Shown here one piece after another: positions 52,851 to 60,821 of a stretch of 64,000 nucleotides of DNA (its first letter is position 1; each line of letters begins with the position of its first letter). The stretch is taken from assembly GCF_013178945.1 (NCBI RefSeq), contig NZ_JABFDM010000011.1, positions 62,001 to 126,000 of the forward strand, read 5' to 3'. The translations under genes were made by a program, and so were the position numbers. This DNA comes from Bradyrhizobium aeschynomenes. Lineage in GTDB: Bacteria; Pseudomonadota; Alphaproteobacteria; Rhizobiales; Xanthobacteraceae. The notes beneath the pieces were generated by a model. It saw only the letters and a program-made list of their open reading frames with translations. It made no database searches and was not told where the DNA came from.

Positions 52851-53507
52851 GTGGCCCATCTGCTCGACCCCCTGATTGCCTTCGTCTCCGCCCATGCGGG
52901 ACTGGCCTATCTGACCTTGTTCATGGCCGCATTGCTCGAGGCGGTCCCGATCATCGGCTCTGTGGTGCCGGGAACGACCATCATCCTGGCGCTGAGCGCG
53001 CTCATTCCGGGCGGCGAGCTGACGCTGCAATGGGTGCTGGCTGCGGCCATCCTTGGTGCCGCCCTTGGGGACGGCGGGGCTTTCTGGGTCGGTCATCGCC
53101 GGCAGCGCCAGATCCTGACGACGTGGCCGTTCTCGAACTATCCCCGCCTGGTGGCGCAGAGCGAGGCGTTCTTCCATCGCTTCGGCACGCTCGCGATCTT
53201 CTTTGCCCGGTTCGTGGCGCCGATCCGCGCCGTCGTCCCCATCACGGCCGGCGCCCTCGATATTCCGCCAGCCCGCTTTTACGCCGTGAACATTCCCGCC
53301 ATCGTGTTGTGGGCCTGCGCCCATGTCCTGCCGGGCGTCTTCGCCGTGCAGCTTCTGCACCGCTACGGCGGCATCCCCCATCACAGCCACGTTGCCAAAT
53401 CGACCTGGATCCTTGCGGCCGTCGCGGGCACGCTGGTGGTCTGGCTTGGGCTGCGAATGCTGCGGAAGCGACGCGAAACCCGGCTCGCAGCCGGCGCGGC
53501 GAACTAG
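52851..53507 (+). CDS. DedA-family membrane protein
   Basis: 218 residues from GTG 52851 (CAGGA 5-6 bases upstream; the frame is open further upstream without a better start). About five membrane segments. EAVPIIGSVVPGTTIILALS near the start and FFARFVAPIRAVVPITAGAL, with its conserved Arg residues, define DedA. DedA proteins act in lipid-carrier recycling and proton-dependent membrane homeostasis. It converges with the HTH-citrate synthase gene, only 4 bases apart. Confidence 0.85.
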   Translation: MAHLLDPLIAFVSAHAGLAYLTLFMAALLEAVPIIGSVVPGTTIILALSALIPGGELTLQWVLAAAILGAALGDGGAFWVGHRRQRQILTTWPFSNYPRLVAQSEAFFHRFGTLAIFFARFVAPIRAVVPITAGALDIPPARFYAVNIPAIVLWACAHVLPGVFAVQLLHRYGGIPHHSHVAKSTWILAAVAGTLVVWLGLRMLRKRRETRLAAGAAN

Positions 53508-53511
53508 GCCG

Positions 53512-54735
53512 CTATAAGGTCTCCAACATGGCTCCGCGGCCAGGTGTAGGTCCGGTATAGCGGGCGCGTGGCCGGATCAGCCGGCCGAACTGCAACTGCT
53601 CGCAGGCATGCGCGATCCAGCCGACACAGCGGGCCATGGCGAACAGCGCCAGCTCGCTGCCGGTCGGCAGCCGCAGGCTGTGCACCAGCACGGCCAGCGC
53701 ATAGTCGATGTTGACGAATTCGCCGGTCGCTTCCGCGATCCGCTCGGGCACCTCGCGGGTGAATTTGCGCGGCGCGCCGGCGCGCGTCAGCGCCTCCAGC
53801 AGCGAGATCGCGCGCGGGTCGCCCCGCTTGTAGACGCCGTGCCCGAAGCCGGCGAAACGCTCGCCGAGCGCCACGCGCTCGCGGATCAGCGGCGCGACAT
53901 CGCGGTCGATCAGGGTCTTCACCAGTTGCGACGCCAGCACGCCGGCGCCGCCATGCCGAGGCCCCTTCAGGGCCGCGAGGCCGGCAATGACCGCGTCATA
54001 CAGACTGAGGCCGGTCGAAGCCGCACAGCGGACGGTAAAGGTGGACGCGTTCAGCTCGTGGTCCGCCAACAGCACCAGGGTGCGGCGGATGAGATCCGCA
54101 GCATGCTTGTGCTCGGGCGCCCAGGCCTTGGCGACCTGGATGTGGAGAGGCTCTGCCGAGGGTGGCGCGTTCAGCATGGTCGCGACGACGAGGCGAACGA
54201 TGCGGGCGCCGATCAGGGCCCGACCATCGGGCGAGCGGTTGAAGGCGGAGGGATCGGCATTGGTTGCCAGTGCGAGGACGGAGATGGAGCGGTCGATCGG
54301 GGCCGCGCGGCGGGCGGCATCGGCGATGATCTTCATCTCCTCCGACACCGCCGGGAGATTGTCGGCAGCGAAGGGATCGATCGCGGTGACGTCCCACAGC
54401 AGGGTGGCAGCGTGCTCCAGCGAATCCCGCTCGGCGAGCTCGACGCAATTGACGCCCCGATAGATCGGACCCGCCTCGGTAATCGTCGACACCGCCGAAT
54501 CGAACAACGGCAGATCGGCATCGAAGCTGCGGAATGCGCGCGGCTCGGGCGCCGGCGCCCGCCGCTCCTTCAGCGCTCGGATGTCCTCGGCGCGATAGCG
54601 GTTGCTGCGGGAGTTCGGCGACGGCTCCGAACGAACCAGGCCACGGCTGACATAGGCGTAGAGCGTCGCGGGCGAGATCGCCAGCTCGGCAGAGGCCTCG
54701 CGAGCCGATAGGTAAAGGCCACTGTCTTTTTTCAT
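53512..54735 (-). CDS. Citrate synthase-like protein with N-terminal DNA-binding HTH domain
   Basis: 407 residues from ATG 54735. Residues 8-57 form a MerR/excisionase-type winged helix (YLSAREASAELAISPATLYA, YVSRGLVRSEPSPNSRSNRY, then DIRALKERR). The remaining 340 residues are a citrate synthase fold, with both catalytic His (GPRHGGAG, GFGHGVYKRGDPRA) and the catalytic Asp (VNIDYALAVL). GFGHR has become GFGHG. The fusion suggests an enzyme-derived sensor that regulates transcription in response to oxaloacetate, acetyl-CoA or related ligands, or a bifunctional enzyme. It is divergent from a second citrate synthase gene, 82 bases apart. Confidence 0.9.
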   Translation of the reverse strand: MKKDSGLYLSAREASAELAISPATLYAYVSRGLVRSEPSPNSRSNRYRAEDIRALKERRAPAPEPRAFRSFDADLPLFDSAVSTITEAGPIYRGVNCVELAERDSLEHAATLLWDVTAIDPFAADNLPAVSEEMKIIADAARRAAPIDRSISVLALATNADPSAFNRSPDGRALIGARIVRLVVATMLNAPPSAEPLHIQVAKAWAPEHKHAADLIRRTLVLLADHELNASTFTVRCAASTGLSLYDAVIAGLAALKGPRHGGAGVLASQLVKTLIDRDVAPLIRERVALGERFAGFGHGVYKRGDPRAISLLEALTRAGAPRKFTREVPERIAEATGEFVNIDYALAVLVHSLRLPTGSELALFAMARCVGWIAHACEQLQFGRLIRPRARYTGPTPGRGAMLETL

Positions 54736-54736
54736 A

Positions 54737-54763
54737 TTGATTAGCTTAATCAAGATTGATCAA
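54737..54763. promoter_or_regulatory. Operator-like dyads between the divergent citrate synthase genes
   Basis: TTGATTA (54737-54743), GCT, TAATCAA (54747-54753) is a perfect dyad; two bases on, TTGATCAA (54756-54763) is a perfect palindrome sharing the half-site. It overlaps a possible plus-strand -35 (TTGATC, 54756-54761; spacer 17; weak -10 AATCTT at 54779-54784) and abuts the HTH-protein start codon. Confidence 0.6.
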
Positions 54764-54817
54764 TTTGTCGATGGGACGAATCTTACTGGCGTGACCAATC
54801 ACGCAGGAGATCGCGCC

Positions 54818-55906
54818 ATGACCATCCAGCTCTCGAAGTCCCCCGTCGGCCTCGATGGCATCGCCGCCGCCGAGACCGTGCTCAGCCATGTCGACGGGCA
54901 GCAGGGCGAGCTCATCATCGCCGGTGCCCGGGTGGCCGACCTCGCCGCCGCCAGCGGCTTTGAGGGCGTGACGGCCCGGCTGTGGAGCGCCGCGACCAGG
55001 CGCAGCGTCAGCGAAGCCGACGTCCGCGCCAGGCTCGGACTGGCCCGCCAGCACGCTTTTGCCCGCCTGCCCGAGCTGCTCGCCGCCACCGCCGGCCTGT
55101 CGATCATCGATGGCTTTCGCGCCGCCGTCGCCGCGCTGCGTCCCGAGGCTGGTCTCGACGACGAGGCCACCATCGTCGGTGCCTGTCCGGTCATCGCCGG
55201 CGCCCTGGTGCAGCGCGCCCGGGGGGCGCAACCGATCCCGCCCGGCCCGGATCTCAGCCAGGCCGCCGACACGCTGCGCATGGTCCGCGGCGACACGCCC
55301 GCCGATGGCGAGGTGGCAGCGCTCGACACCTATCTGGTCACCGTCAGCGACCACGGCATGAACGCCTCGACCTTCGCCGCACGTGTCGTCGCCTCGACAC
55401 AGGCCGACCTGTTCGCGTCCATCACCGCCGGCTATTGCGCACTGACCGGGCCGCTGCACGGCGGTGCGCCGGAGCCGGTGCTGGAGATGCTGAATGCGAT
55501 CGGCACGCGGGAGAACATCAAGCCCTGGGTCGATGCGGCGCTATTACGCGGCGAGCGGCTGATGGGCTTCGGCCACCGCATCTATCGGGTGCGCGATCCC
55601 AGGGCCGACGTCCTGAAGGCCGCGATCGAGAGGCTAGCGGGCAGCGGGGCGGATCTGCCGTTCGCGAGCGAGGTGGAGGCCTACATCCGCCAAGCGCTGC
55701 GGCGGAAGAATCCGGAGCGCGTGCTCGACACCAATGTCGAGTTCTTCACCGCCATCCTGCTCGATGCGCTGAAGATTCCGCGCCAGGCGTTCACGCCGAT
55801 CTTCGCGGTGGCACGGGCCGCCGGCTGGACCGCACATGCCCGCGAGCAGCAGCGGACGGGACGGCTGATCCGGCCAAGCTCGGCCTATATCGGGCCGAAG
55901 CCCTGA
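54818..55906 (+). CDS. Citrate synthase family protein
   Basis: 362 residues from ATG 54818 with AGGAGA 8 bases upstream. The catalytic His residues are in GPLHGGAPEPVLEML and GFGHRIYRVRDPRADVL; the third catalytic position reads NVEFFTAILLDALKIP, with Glu in place of Asp. Retains the C-terminal RAAGWTAHAREQQRTGRLIR motif. It condenses acetyl-CoA (or propionyl-CoA) with oxaloacetate, or a related reaction. The N-terminal 80 residues are short compared with housekeeping GltA, so it is more likely an accessory, possibly methylcitrate-type, paralogue. Confidence 0.88.
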   Translation: MTIQLSKSPVGLDGIAAAETVLSHVDGQQGELIIAGARVADLAAASGFEGVTARLWSAATRRSVSEADVRARLGLARQHAFARLPELLAATAGLSIIDGFRAAVAALRPEAGLDDEATIVGACPVIAGALVQRARGAQPIPPGPDLSQAADTLRMVRGDTPADGEVAALDTYLVTVSDHGMNASTFAARVVASTQADLFASITAGYCALTGPLHGGAPEPVLEMLNAIGTRENIKPWVDAALLRGERLMGFGHRIYRVRDPRADVLKAAIERLAGSGADLPFASEVEAYIRQALRRKNPERVLDTNVEFFTAILLDALKIPRQAFTPIFAVARAAGWTAHAREQQRTGRLIRPSSAYIGPKP

Positions 55907-55948
55907 CCCCGGGGCCACGAGCGCGGCAGCGTGACACGCTGCCGCGTA

Positions 55949-56593
55949 TCAGCCCTTCACGACCGTCTTCAGATAATTATAGGCCTTGATGATCTCGATC
56001 AGGCGATCCTCGGTGGAGCGGTCGCCACCATTGGCGTCAGGGTGATGCTGCTTCACCAGCGCTTTGTACTTGGCCTTGACGTCGTCCAGCGTGGCGTCCG
56101 CACCGAGACCCATCACTTGAAGCGCCTTGCGCTCCGCATTGAAGACCTTGCGCGTCTCCGCCTTCGGTGCGGCCTGCGGGCCGGGGCGCCAGCCGGCGCG
56201 GCCGTTGATCTCCGCGAACACGCTGAACGGATCCGACGCATCGCCGAGATCGCTCTCTGCATTGCCCGTGCCACGCTTGCCCGCGGTATTGGCACCCATC
56301 TTCCAGGTCGGGCGATGTCCGGTCAGCGCATCCTTCTGATATCGCGCGACGGCGTCGGCATTCATGCCGGAGAAGAAATTATAGGACTGGTTGTACTCGC
56401 GAACGTGATCGAGACAGAAGTGCCAATATTCGCGTGCGTTCTCGCGTCCCTTGGGCGCGCGGTGCGAGCCCTTGTTCTTGCAGTCCGGCCACTGGCAGGG
56501 CTGGGCCTCCTCGCGCACCACCGGCTGCCGCGCAGCCTGCTTCTTGGGCTTGATGCGGATGGAGTCGAAGAATTTGTTTGAATCGATCGGCAT
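55949..56593 (-). CDS. DnaJ-domain protein with N-terminal Cys/His cluster
   Basis: 214 residues. A C-terminal J domain (KALQVMGLGADATLDDVKAK, YKALVKQHHPDANGG; HPD at 184-186) would stimulate a DnaK partner. Unusually the J domain is at the end, and the N-terminus holds C33-x4-C38 and C60-x2-H63 (CQWPDCKN, FCLDHVREYN), a probable zinc site. This protein type is commonly found beside bolA and cobS in Rhizobiales. Divergent from bolA. Confidence 0.88.
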   Translation of the reverse strand: MPIDSNKFFDSIRIKPKKQAARQPVVREEAQPCQWPDCKNKGSHRAPKGRENAREYWHFCLDHVREYNQSYNFFSGMNADAVARYQKDALTGHRPTWKMGANTAGKRGTGNAESDLGDASDPFSVFAEINGRAGWRPGPQAAPKAETRKVFNAERKALQVMGLGADATLDDVKAKYKALVKQHHPDANGGDRSTEDRLIEIIKAYNYLKTVVKG

Positions 56594-56666
56594 GGCGGAC
56601 TTTGACTACGCTCCGCGAAAAGCTTCAAGTCTTGACATTACGAATACCTCAGGCGGGGCCGGCCGA

Positions 56667-56695
56667 TTGACGAAAAATAATTTGATGCGTATTTG
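56667..56695 (+). promoter_or_regulatory. Putative bolA promoter directly abutting the start codon
   Basis: -35 TTGACG (56667-56672), 17-base spacer, -10 TATTTG (56690-56695). The expected transcript start (about 56702) falls two bases before ATG 56704, so the mRNA could be leaderless. Confidence 0.5.
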
Positions 56696-56703
56696 CAAAG
56701 ACC

Positions 56704-56973
56704 ATGCGGACCCAGGATGCTATCATTGAAAAGTTGCGCGAAGCTTTCTCGCCGGAAAGCCTCGACGTGCAGGACGAATCACATCTGCATGCTGGCCACA
56801 TGGGACACCGCCCCAGCGGTGAGACCCATTTCCGCGTGTATATTGTATCGCAGGCCTTTGCCGGCAAGAGCCGCGTCGATCGCCACCGCCTGATCAACGC
56901 CGCATTGGCGGCGGAACTTGCAGGATCAGTGCACGCGCTGGCGCTGCATGCGAAGGCGCCGGGCGAAGCCTGA
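56704..56973 (+). CDS. bolA: BolA-family protein
   Basis: 89 residues. ESHLHAGHMGHRPSGETHFR, VYIVSQAFAGKSRVDRHRLI contains the conserved HAGH-type loop and the FAGKSRVDRHR motif. BolA proteins pair with monothiol glutaredoxins to bind [2Fe-2S] clusters and influence iron and stress responses. No Shine-Dalgarno precedes ATG 56704. Confidence 0.93.
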   Translation: MRTQDAIIEKLREAFSPESLDVQDESHLHAGHMGHRPSGETHFRVYIVSQAFAGKSRVDRHRLINAALAAELAGSVHALALHAKAPGEA

Positions 56974-56985
56974 TCTGATCCCGGA

Positions 56986-58290
56986 TTAGAACGCCGTGCC
57001 CGCACGGCGCGGCCGCGTCTCCTCGGTTTCGCCGCGCGGCACCGGCACGATGCGCAGCGCAGTGATGCGATTGCGCTCCCGGCGCAGCACGCGAAAGCGG
57101 AAGCCGTGGAACGTGAAGCTCTGGCCACGCTCCGGGATCGAACGGGCCTCGTGGATCACGAGGCCGGCAACGGTCGTTGCCTCCTCATCGGGCAACGTCC
57201 AGTCCATCGCGCGATTGAGATCGCGGATCGGCACCGAGCCATCGACGACGACCGATCCGTCCGGCTGCACGCGAACGCCGGCGACCTGCACGTCCTGCTC
57301 ATCGGAGATGTCGCCGACGATCTCCTCGAGAATATCCTCCAGCGTGACGATGCCTTCGACCTCGCCATACTCGTCGACCACCAATGCAAAGTGCGTCTTG
57401 CGGCGGCGGAACGCCTTGAGCTGTTCCGACACCGAGCGCATCTCCGGAACGAACCACGGCGGCAGCGCCAGCGAGGCGACGTCGATGTGCGACACATCGC
57501 CCTCGGCGGCGCGGATCGCACGCAGCAGGTCCTTCGCATGCAGCACGCCGATGATGTTCTCCGGCGTGCCGCGCCACAGCGGAATGCGTGTGTACTCGGT
57601 GGCGAGCACCTCGCGAACCAGCTCCTCCTGCGGCAGGTCCGCGTTCACCATCACCATCTCGGTGCGGTGAACCATCACGTCGGATACCTGCAATTCGCGC
57701 AGATCGAGCAGGCCGCCGAGCATGTCGCGGTCCTGCTTCTCGACCTTGCCTTCATGGTGCAGCAGATCGACGGCACCGCGCAGGCGTTCGGTCGGCGACA
57801 GGATCGGCTGATTGGCGCCGACCTTGAAGCCGATCAGCCGCATCAGAACACGCACGATCGCCTCGATGACGGCAAGCACCGGACCAAGCACGATGACCGT
57901 GCCGCGCATCGGCCGCGCCACCGCCAGCGACACGCGATCCGGCGCGTTGATCGCAATCGTCTTCGGCAGCACCTCGGCGAAGATCACGACGAGAGCGGTC
58001 ATCACGCCGGTGGCGTAGAGCACGCCGACCTCGCCGAACCAGGCCGTGAAGATGCCGGTCGCCAAGGCCGAAGCGCCGATATTGGCGATGTTGTTGCCGA
58101 GCAGCAGCGCGCCGATCAGGCGCTCGCGCATGTCGAACAGGCTCGACACCACGTCGGCATCGCGATTGCCCTGCTTCGACAGCCGCAGCATCGAGGCGCG
58201 GGAGGCGCCGGTCAGGGCGGTCTCGCTCAGCGCAAAGAAGGCTGAGGCAGCCAGGAGGAGGATGACGATGGTGAGGGTGAACCAGTCCAT
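56986..58290 (-). CDS. CNNM/CBS-domain membrane protein (HlyC/CorC family)
   Basis: 434 residues from ATG 58290. A DUF21 domain of three to four membrane helices (MDWFTLTIVILLLAASAFFA, SETALTGASRAS, GNNIANIGASALATGI), then a pair of CBS domains (VMVHRTEMVMV to LVVDEYGEVEGIVTLEDILE), and a C-terminal transporter-associated domain. The family is linked to magnesium/cobalt efflux, not to true haemolysin. It follows aroB on the same strand, as commonly seen in Rhizobiales. Confidence 0.92.
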   Translation of the reverse strand: MDWFTLTIVILLLAASAFFALSETALTGASRASMLRLSKQGNRDADVVSSLFDMRERLIGALLLGNNIANIGASALATGIFTAWFGEVGVLYATGVMTALVVIFAEVLPKTIAINAPDRVSLAVARPMRGTVIVLGPVLAVIEAIVRVLMRLIGFKVGANQPILSPTERLRGAVDLLHHEGKVEKQDRDMLGGLLDLRELQVSDVMVHRTEMVMVNADLPQEELVREVLATEYTRIPLWRGTPENIIGVLHAKDLLRAIRAAEGDVSHIDVASLALPPWFVPEMRSVSEQLKAFRRRKTHFALVVDEYGEVEGIVTLEDILEEIVGDISDEQDVQVAGVRVQPDGSVVVDGSVPIRDLNRAMDWTLPDEEATTVAGLVIHEARSIPERGQSFTFHGFRFRVLRRERNRITALRIVPVPRGETEETRPRRAGTAF

Positions 58291-58363
58291 GACGCCGATG
58301 TCGCTCTCGAGTGAGGCCGCCGATGATGCGCCTGCGCTGCTCAACACGGCGTAAAGCCCGGGA

Positions 58364-59512
58364 TCAACTGCGACTGTGCAATTTGGCCTGCAGAAAGTCG
58401 CGCACCCGCACGGGATCGACGTCCTTGGCGATGACCGCACGGCCGATCGCCTCTATCAGGATGAAGGTGAGCTTGCCGCGCTTGACCTTCTTGTCCTGCG
58501 CCATCAAGGCCAAAAGCCGGTCGGCGTCGCCGATCCCCTCCTGGGCGAAGCCGGCGATATCCTGCAGATGGGTCGGCAGGCCGACCGCGGCAAGGTGACG
58601 CTCGATCCTCGTGACGTCGTCGGGCGGCAGCATGCCGAGCTCGGCCGAGAACTGCGCCGCCAAGACCATGCCGACCGACACGCCCTCGCCGTGGAACAAG
58701 CGGTCGGAGAAGCCGGTGATCGCCTCCAGCGCATGGCCGAAGGTATGGCCGAGATTGAGCAGCGCGCGGTCGCCGGTCTCGCGCTCGTCGCGGGCGACGA
58801 CCGCCGCCTTGGCACGGCAGGAGGTGGCGACGGCATGTTCGCGTGCCGCACCGCCCTTGACGATGTCGGCGTGATTGGCTTCCAGCCAGGCGAAGAAGCT
58901 GGCGTCACCGAGCAGGCCGTATTTGGCGACCTCGGCATAGCCGGCGCGGAACTGGCGCGGCGACAGCGTGTCGAGCACGGCGGTATCCGCAATCACCAGC
59001 ACCGGCTGGTGGAAGGCGCCGAGCAGGTTCTTGCCCTGCGGCGAGTTGATCCCCGTCTTGCCGCCGACGGAGGAATCCACCTGCGCCAGCAGCGAGGTCG
59101 GCACCTGCACGAAATCGACGCCGCGGCGCAGGATGGCGGCCGCGAACCCGGCGAGATCGCCGACCACGCCGCCGCCGAGCGCGATGACGAGATCATTGCG
59201 CTCGATCTTCGCGGCGATCAGCGCCTCGCTGACCTTTTCAAGGCCGGCATAGGTCTTGGAGCCTTCGCCCTCCTCGACCACGATGGGCGACGACGGGATG
59301 CCCGCCTCCGCCAGGATCGCCTCGGTCGGCTTGAGCCAGTGCGCGGCAACGGTGCGATCCGTGACAACAGCCGTGCGCACGCCCGGCCGCAACGCCGCGA
59401 TGCGCTGGCCGAGCGAGGCCAGCACGCCGCGGCCGATGACGATGTCGTAGGCGCGCTCGCCGAGTGCGACGTCGACGATGATCGGATCGGAGTGTTTGAG
59501 AGGTGCCGTCAT
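58364..59512 (-). CDS. aroB: 3-dehydroquinate synthase
   Basis: 382 residues. NAD and metal motifs: VVEEGEGSKTYAGLEKVSEA, IALGGGVVGDLAGFAAAILR, VDFVQVPTSLLAQVDSSVGG, KTGIN, and the zinc-ligand segment LNLGHTFGHALE. Second enzyme of the shikimate pathway, converting DAHP to 3-dehydroquinate. Start ATG overlaps the aroK stop (ATGA at 59512-59509). Confidence 0.97.
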   Translation of the reverse strand: MTAPLKHSDPIIVDVALGERAYDIVIGRGVLASLGQRIAALRPGVRTAVVTDRTVAAHWLKPTEAILAEAGIPSSPIVVEEGEGSKTYAGLEKVSEALIAAKIERNDLVIALGGGVVGDLAGFAAAILRRGVDFVQVPTSLLAQVDSSVGGKTGINSPQGKNLLGAFHQPVLVIADTAVLDTLSPRQFRAGYAEVAKYGLLGDASFFAWLEANHADIVKGGAAREHAVATSCRAKAAVVARDERETGDRALLNLGHTFGHALEAITGFSDRLFHGEGVSVGMVLAAQFSAELGMLPPDDVTRIERHLAAVGLPTHLQDIAGFAQEGIGDADRLLALMAQDKKVKRGKLTFILIEAIGRAVIAKDVDPVRVRDFLQAKLHSRS

Positions 59513-60174
59513 CGGAGCGCGCCCATCGCCTGCGGAGGATCGGGTTGAACTGGGTCGGATTGGGGTCCGGTTGGCCCCGCCTCGGTCTCCGGTGGCGAGA
59601 AGAACGCCTGTAACGCCTCCATGCAGTCCTCGACGACGCGATCATGCGGCACATCGCGCGAGCAGATCGTCAGGTCGGCAAGCTGATAGACCGGCTCGCG
59701 CTCGACGAGCAGGCGCGCGACCGTGCCTTCGGGATCGGCTGTCTGCAGCAGCGGCCGGTCCGCCCGCCGGCGGACGCGCCGCATGATCACGTCGGCATCG
59801 GCCTTCAGCCACACCGAGACGGCCTTCTCCTGAATGCGGCGCCGCGTCTCCTCGCGCATGAAGGCGCCACCGCCGGTCGCCAGCACACCGGGCCCGTTTT
59901 CGAGCAGGCGGGCGATCACCCGCGCCTCGCCATTGCGGAAATAGTCCTCGCCGCGCGATTCGAAGATTTCCGGTATGGTCATGCCGGCGGCGGTCTCGAT
60001 TTCGGTGTCCGCATCGACGAAAGGCAGTCGCAATCGCGCGGCGAGCCGCCGCCCCACGGTCGACTTGCCAACCCCCATCATGCCGACCAGCACGATCAGC
60101 CGCTTGCCGAGGCCCGCGAGAATCGCGGCCTCCGGAGCGGCTTGGCCAGGTGCTGGTTGGGTCGTGTCGGTCAT
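59509..60174 (-). CDS. aroK: Shikimate kinase
   Basis: 221 residues from ATG 60174. P-loop VLVGMMGVGKSTVGRRLA, shikimate-binding FVDADTEIE and GVLATGGGAFMREETRR. Phosphorylates shikimate at O3. Both ends carry extra, weakly conserved residues (Pro/Ala leader; Pro-rich C-terminus). Coupled to aroB by the 4-base overlap. Confidence 0.96.
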   Translation of the reverse strand: MTDTTQPAPGQAAPEAAILAGLGKRLIVLVGMMGVGKSTVGRRLAARLRLPFVDADTEIETAAGMTIPEIFESRGEDYFRNGEARVIARLLENGPGVLATGGGAFMREETRRRIQEKAVSVWLKADADVIMRRVRRRADRPLLQTADPEGTVARLLVEREPVYQLADLTICSRDVPHDRVVEDCMEALQAFFSPPETEAGPTGPQSDPVQPDPPQAMGALR

Positions 60175-60503
60175 CTCTCCGCTTCTAACCCAGCCCCTGC
60201 TGCTTTCAAAGGCATCCTGTTCCGCTCGAGCCCACCCCCGGACGTCGTTCCGGGGCGCGCGCAGCGCGAGCCCGGAACCCATACCCACAGGAAGCTGTGT
60301 GAGGCAGGCTGGGACTGGGCATCTCGGTCCACGACATCGTCCTGTGGGTATGGATTCCGGGCTCGCCGCGCTGCGCGCGCCGCCCCGGAATGACGGAGCA
60401 AAACAACTGGCTATCGGACGACCGGCCCGCCCCGCCGGGCTTGCCAGCCGGGTGCGAACATGTTGGATGAAACCGTTCCATTCCGGTGGCCCGCGCGAGC
60501 CTG
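60175..60503. other. Divergent intergenic region dominated by a long inverted repeat
   Basis: 329 bases upstream of aroK. The inverted repeat at 60244-60396 occupies about half; nothing else recognised. Confidence 0.5.
60244..60396. repeat. Long inverted repeat, about 48-base arms
   Basis: Left arm 60244-60292 (starts GTCGTTCCGGGGCG) pairs with right arm 60340-60396 (ends GCCCCGGAATGAC), around a loop of 47 bases; several mismatches and a short length difference in the GC-run. Includes the complementary CCATACCCACAGGA / TCCTGTGGGTATGG. Confidence 0.8.
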
Positions 60504-60650
60504 ATGCCCAGCCTGTTCCGCTTCCTGACCGTGATCGCCGTGATCGTCGCCGTGGTCTATGGCGCGATCTACGCGCTGGCGAACTTCGTCACTCCGAAGC
60601 CACGCGAGATGACGGTGTCGATCCCGCCGGACAAGTTCCAGAAGAAGTGA
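60504..60650 (+). CDS. Tiny single-helix membrane protein
   Basis: 48 residues: MPSLFRFLTVIAVIVAVVYG, then AIYALANFVTPKPREMTVSI, then PPDKFQKK. One membrane helix with a short basic C-terminal tail likely in the cytoplasm or periplasm. Strong G/C third-position bias supports a real gene. No family recognised; small proteins like this occur at the same place (between aroK and xerD) in related genomes, from memory. Confidence 0.7.
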   Translation: MPSLFRFLTVIAVIVAVVYGAIYALANFVTPKPREMTVSIPPDKFQKK

Positions 60651-60821
60651 GCGAGGAGGCTGCGGCCAACCGAAAAGCCACAGGGCATTGATTAAGATTT
60701 TTACGCTTCTCTGAGGCGGCCCGGCGCCGCGATATCGGCCAGATTTGCAGTCACCGCTCGACGTGCCGGCGCGACTAACTCGTAGTGATTCGATCGCCCC
60801 GGACGCAGCGGATTTCACGAC

